Of a stretch of 26,199 bases of DNA, positions 24,101-26,199 are shown piece after piece (position 1 is the stretch's first letter; each line of letters begins with the position of its first letter). The position numbers and the translations under genes were made by a program. Below the pieces are notes generated by a model. It saw only the letters and a list, made by a program, of their open reading frames with translations. It was not told the origin of the DNA and made no database searches. The DNA lies in assembly GCF_035277725.1 (NCBI RefSeq), contig NZ_DATEJY010000004.1:1-26199 (forward strand), read 5' to 3'. The stretch is from Dyella_B sp035277725 (GTDB lineage: Bacteria; Pseudomonadota; Gammaproteobacteria; Xanthomonadales; Rhodanobacteraceae).

Positions 24101-25168
24101 CGAATGCTGATGCTTGGCTATGACCCTGAGCAGTTCGAAGCTATTGACCGGCAAATGAAATCCGGCTCTCGAATGGGAAATGACAAGCATAAGGTCGATA
24201 GATATGGAAAAAAATACGGCTGGATCGCCTACTTCGAGATGTGGGGTGTCCGGTACGCACAGGGCCTCCTTGCTGAGGATCGCGGCGCTCGCCCCTCTGA
24301 CGCGGACATTGACCCGACGTTCCCGCTCGAGGCCGCCACCATCGACCTGCCACTCCCAGATTTGTTCAACGGCCAGCCTACGGATGCTGGCGACTGGGTG
24401 GTGAGAGGGCCGCAACCAGACTACCGCCGCATCCTCGAGATCGCGGAGATTGATGGCCTGACGGGTCCGTGGGTCGTACTTGACGGGTTCCTTGAACAGA
24501 ACGCCCCCACTGATGACCGACAGGTCTTCACCTTCCTTCGAGGTGTACTCGTAGACAGCGGAGAAGTCGAACGCCTGTGCATGTTGTTCACTGGTCTCGA
24601 ATATCCTGGCAATGATGCCATTCCGGAGGGGCCAAGCTACTACTACACGTATGCAGGGGAGATGCCTTTCTCTTCGACCCCGGGACTGCCTGCCGTTGAT
24701 GTGCAAGAGGATGATGGTTCCGAATACATGGTGTCTGCTGATCGGCGGTCAAACAACGGCGTTGCGGTCAGCGTCCCGGTACAGAAATACGCCTGGGAGA
24801 GCTACCACAGCGCCGTGAATCAGAGCAGCGGTGCGAGCCTGCCTTCTAAACTGCTCTGTGAAGCTCTGAGTCTCAGGTACCGCGCCAACAAATGGGACTT
24901 GCACGATGCTTCAGGCGTGGCGTCCCTATACCGTGAGGTCGGCGAGTATGGTTCGCAGATAAGTGGCTCTTTCAGCTATCTGCGTCGCGACCTTCTTGAC
25001 AACTACTTGAAACAGTCCGGCAATGCGCTGGTGTGGCTCATGTGGGGAGAGCGTGGTTTCCATCACCGATCAGCCGAGGCACACAACCTGCACGAGTACT
25101 ACGCAAACCACCAGCATATTCACAAGCGCATTCACGTCTATCAGCCTGCTTCGAGTGCTCTACCGTAG
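21134..25168 (+). CDS. STAND NTPase with N-terminal Mrr-like nuclease domain
   Basis: This 1344-aa protein starts at ATG 21134 with GGAGAAGG upstream. Residues about 15-155 look like a PD-(D/E)XK Mrr-type nuclease: E21 in NFEKLCRSLVRRHYG, GVEF (46-49) and WQCKWY with Q69 and K71. A helical linker (about 195-290) precedes the P-loop ATPase. Walker A is AAAGEGKSE (about 330-339), and Walker B IVIDGLNEAED (about 404-414) is the STAND-type DGLDE variant. The remaining 800 residues are helical, Trp/Arg-rich and of unknown family, in the place of a sensor. This layout matches Avs-type antiviral sensors, where ligand binding triggers oligomerisation and nuclease activity. It is the last gene of the radical SAM operon. 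Confidence 0.8.
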   Translation: MPEINWDVFSELPGAADENFEKLCRSLVRRHYGCFGRFKQLANQPGVEFHLQLTEPCDLGAPPRWIGWQCKWYELANGQDLGAVRRSKIIEGMEKTRKHVPGVTDWKLWTRHTLTKADQQWFFALENDRFPELKLELLTSTDIEDLLAGPGTLLRETYFGELVLTPALLAEQYRLAAAPFKRRYQPEVHVVVGAEEKILRRLGGQSAWRSLKKLSSALKANCTDIASRTEQLKTEIKARVDLLLARATGLAELLDSLHAALGKGDFDAVQQILASNPPLPVRYDRLLSKLRGARSDGAPLTSNLVADIHAVSSTLRSLERSIGVRAVAVLAAAGEGKSELAVKVTQMDAEFPGGVLLLGKNLHSGQGLDDLVSAFKISGRPAESFDRLVEAVDAAGQRAGKRIPIVIDGLNEAEDPRNWRDELFRADELLKEFPYVLLVVTLRNEFAQMCLPDEFPQIKHNGFQEDPQTAIDKYFEYYKIDATDADLPIEFLQHPLTLRIFCEVANPRRQHMVGVEALPSSLTSLFEEHFDKVAARVAELSPTSNRTYQEEVQDALRTIAGLLWDGNTRSVEFQVARTAVGDVGRWDASVIRALESEGVLVRTTSEDGGQGIAFAYDLMAGHVMAHHLLAKPALAPWLQSDEGRPKFQFREPGSHTFAYDVFRALVGLYPHRLGRRQLWQDLSDENLVLNALLLTAQSDPRHIGRETVERFARAMQESKQFARFAFERLRSIRAARAHPFDMDFLHGVLLAMSNIQRDLFWTEWVREKSEEIEDDFKFLSTRWNSSGLDEREIRRARWVMWTLTSTSKRLRDVATKTLYEFATKRPAEFFRLAMEAIAVSDPYVPERMFAAAYGAALTTWSDINAVEMRETLPRFAREIYRAMFAPGATHPTWHALYQEYCLGTIAIARMVDPNCLSEHEAAHLLPPFSYLPSPFENMPQYDPAVIERARREAIRMDFGNYTMGRLIPGRSNYDNRNPEYLRVLPAIVSRMLMLGYDPEQFEAIDRQMKSGSRMGNDKHKVDRYGKKYGWIAYFEMWGVRYAQGLLAEDRGARPSDADIDPTFPLEAATIDLPLPDLFNGQPTDAGDWVVRGPQPDYRRILEIAEIDGLTGPWVVLDGFLEQNAPTDDRQVFTFLRGVLVDSGEVERLCMLFTGLEYPGNDAIPEGPSYYYTYAGEMPFSSTPGLPAVDVQEDDGSEYMVSADRRSNNGVAVSVPVQKYAWESYHSAVNQSSGASLPSKLLCEALSLRYRANKWDLHDASGVASLYREVGEYGSQISGSFSYLRRDLLDNYLKQSGNALVWLMWGERGFHHRSAEAHNLHEYYANHQHIHKRIHVYQPASSALP

Positions 25169-25214
25169 GCCGAATCATGCGAGGCGATACGCCATTCTTG
25201 GAGGCAGTAGACGT

Positions 25215-25859
25215 TTATGGGGACGTGGAACCGGCTGCGAATGCAGTATTCGGCAAGTCATCAAATACAAAGGGGAATTCGGCATTGCAGCCATTTCGTA
25301 GTTTTTGTAGAAGTTGCTCAGGCTCGAGTCCCTCTTCGTGAGTAGCAAGGTCAAGATAGAAGTTATTATTTTTGTGCTTTGCATAGATTATCCAATCACC
25401 AGTTAGGCCACGAGCCGCGCGCTCCTCAAACCCTCCCATGACGAGACGATGTGCTAGCACGTTTGGCCATACGTCTGGATCTTGGCCGTGCTCTTTCTGG
25501 ATCTCTGAGATCATCGCTGACAGGCCTTTGTTGCCTCCATTATCAAGATTCCAGCGAACACCTATGTTTTTAACGAGGTGCTTAGGCGAGAAAAAGTGCT
25601 TGTGCCAGAGTCCCTGCAAAGGGGGTCTTTTAAATTGTGCCTCTTCCTTTGTTCTGGACGTCGGTTTGATACCTTCCAGATAGTCAATTTCATCCAAGAC
25701 TGAGAAGGCATCAACATTTGCGGAAAACGCATTTGCTAAGCGAATCGCTAAAGCGATACTTATACGCTCGTGATAAGGCTTTCCGCGCGTGACTGCTTTC
25801 TTGATGGCGATGAGACCATCCTTATCAAAGCTCATCTTTACGCTACCGTCCTGTGCCAT
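25215..25859 (-). CDS. Unknown 214-aa protein
   Basis: I do not recognise this protein. ATG 25859 is preceded by GGAGGACAT, a good ribosome binding site. It begins MAQDGSVKMSFDKDGLIAIK and has a helical N-terminal part (YHERISIALAIRLANAFSAN). The middle is KRPPLQGLWHKHFFSPKHLV and KGLSAMISEIQKEHG. The C-terminal half is beta-rich, with GDWIIYAKHKNNNFYLDLATH. There is no signal peptide or membrane helix. It converges on the STAND gene with a 46-bp gap. It may form a unit with the partial gene on its 5' side (112 bp between them), but the intervening repeat argues against tight coupling. Confidence 0.7.
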   Translation of the reverse strand: MAQDGSVKMSFDKDGLIAIKKAVTRGKPYHERISIALAIRLANAFSANVDAFSVLDEIDYLEGIKPTSRTKEEAQFKRPPLQGLWHKHFFSPKHLVKNIGVRWNLDNGGNKGLSAMISEIQKEHGQDPDVWPNVLAHRLVMGGFEERAARGLTGDWIIYAKHKNNNFYLDLATHEEGLEPEQLLQKLRNGCNAEFPFVFDDLPNTAFAAGSTSP

Positions 25860-25929
25860 TTATGTCCTCCGACGTCCCCACGGTTTTGAGTAGCACCACG
25901 ATCTAGAGGTGTCGCGTTGACCGGTTGAA

Positions 25930-25948
25930 TCCATAGTCGAAAGCAGAC
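25930..25948 (-). repeat. Partial copy of the 24-bp intergenic repeat
   Basis: On the minus strand this reads GTCTGCTTTCGAC followed by TATGGA. It matches the first 13 bases of the repeat at 7218 and then diverges. It sits between the 214-aa gene and the partial gene at the window's right edge. Confidence 0.55.
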
Positions 25949-25971
25949 CTAAGCAAAGCACATCGCTCCGT

Positions 25972-26199
25972 CTATGAATCAGTGCTCTTTTTGCCCCGCT
26001 TTTGGGCAGTCCGTGGCGCCTGCTCTACCACATCCGGCCCCGCTCCGACGGCGATTTGGACGGAGGCGTTCGGGATCTCATTCGCAAGGCTGGCCATAGT
26101 CACCTTTTCTCGCTTTGCCTTTTCGAAAAGTTCGTAGAGCTGCTCTCCGCTGATGGTCGTCCCTTCATCCGCAACGATCAGGGTATTGAAACTTATGGC
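25972..26199 (-). CDS. Unknown protein, C-terminal fragment (runs off window)
   Basis: An open frame enters from the right edge and ends at TAG (25974-25972), giving 75 residues. The visible part reads FNTLIVADEGTTISGEQLYE, then a helical LFEKAKREKVTMASLANEI, then SVQIAVGAGPDVVEQ and a basic tail AQKRGKKSTDS. No stop interrupts it and no start is in the window at the proper place, so the gene's 5' part lies outside. No family is recognised. Confidence 0.55.
   Translation of the reverse strand, partial: AISFNTLIVADEGTTISGEQLYELFEKAKREKVTMASLANEIPNASVQIAVGAGPDVVEQAPRTAQKRGKKSTDS

Overview
The window looks like a chromosomal segment of a high-GC gammaproteobacterium, probably of the Xanthomonadaceae/Rhodanobacteraceae type (Dyella, Rhodanobacter, Luteibacter or similar). 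This is inferred from the GC-rich core genes with strong GCC/CGC codon use, the DUF1800/DUF1501 pair with a signal peptide and a twin-arginine-like leader, and the style of the intergenic palindromic repeats. No rRNA, tRNA, CRISPR array or replication origin was recognised.

Region 1 (1-6.85 kb) reads as ordinary chromosome. It holds the 5' end of a probable methyltransferase (minus), then a DUF1800-DUF1501-DUF1800 cluster (plus) whose two DUF1800 genes are clear paralogues. A roughly 350-bp non-coding element with inverted ends follows. A compact minus-strand operon comes next: PadR-family regulator, HAAS/putative-sensor membrane protein and a DUF1579-like protein.

Region 2 (6.85-10.09 kb) is a boundary zone rich in small repeats. 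An intact IS1182-family element (7232-8818, 17-bp inverted repeats, 4-bp GACC duplication) has inserted inside a 24-bp intergenic repeat. Other copies of that repeat lie near 9.96 kb and 25.93 kb. A DUF2971 gene follows.

Region 3 (10.09-15.75 kb) is a Tn7-like transposition module read leftwards: a small AlpA/Xis/MerR-like HTH protein, a natural TnsA-TnsB fusion, a TnsC/TniB ATPase, a TniQ/TnsD-type target selector, and a small ribbon-helix-helix-like protein at the end. The last three core genes overlap by ATGA, and catalytic residues look intact in all of them. No cas genes and no tnsE-like gene are visible, and I could not place the transposon ends. Next to the HTH gene is a striking array of direct repeats with an exact 10-bp period.

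Region 4 (16.04-25.2 kb) is an accessory, defence-like island on the plus strand. First comes an OLD-family ATPase-TOPRIM nuclease. Next is a two-gene unit: a T5orf172 (GIY-YIG-like) protein overlapping an unknown 227-aa protein. Then comes a tight three-gene operon: a radical SAM protein, a 135-aa protein and a 1344-aa STAND NTPase with an N-terminal Mrr-like nuclease domain. The last operon is the best candidate for an undescribed system. The STAND protein resembles Avs-type antiviral sensors in layout, and translational coupling of a radical SAM enzyme and a small partner suggests a modification or metabolite branch.

Region 5 (25.2-26.2 kb) has an unknown 214-aa gene and the 3' end of another unknown gene, both minus. 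All functions are from reading the sequence; no database search was run.
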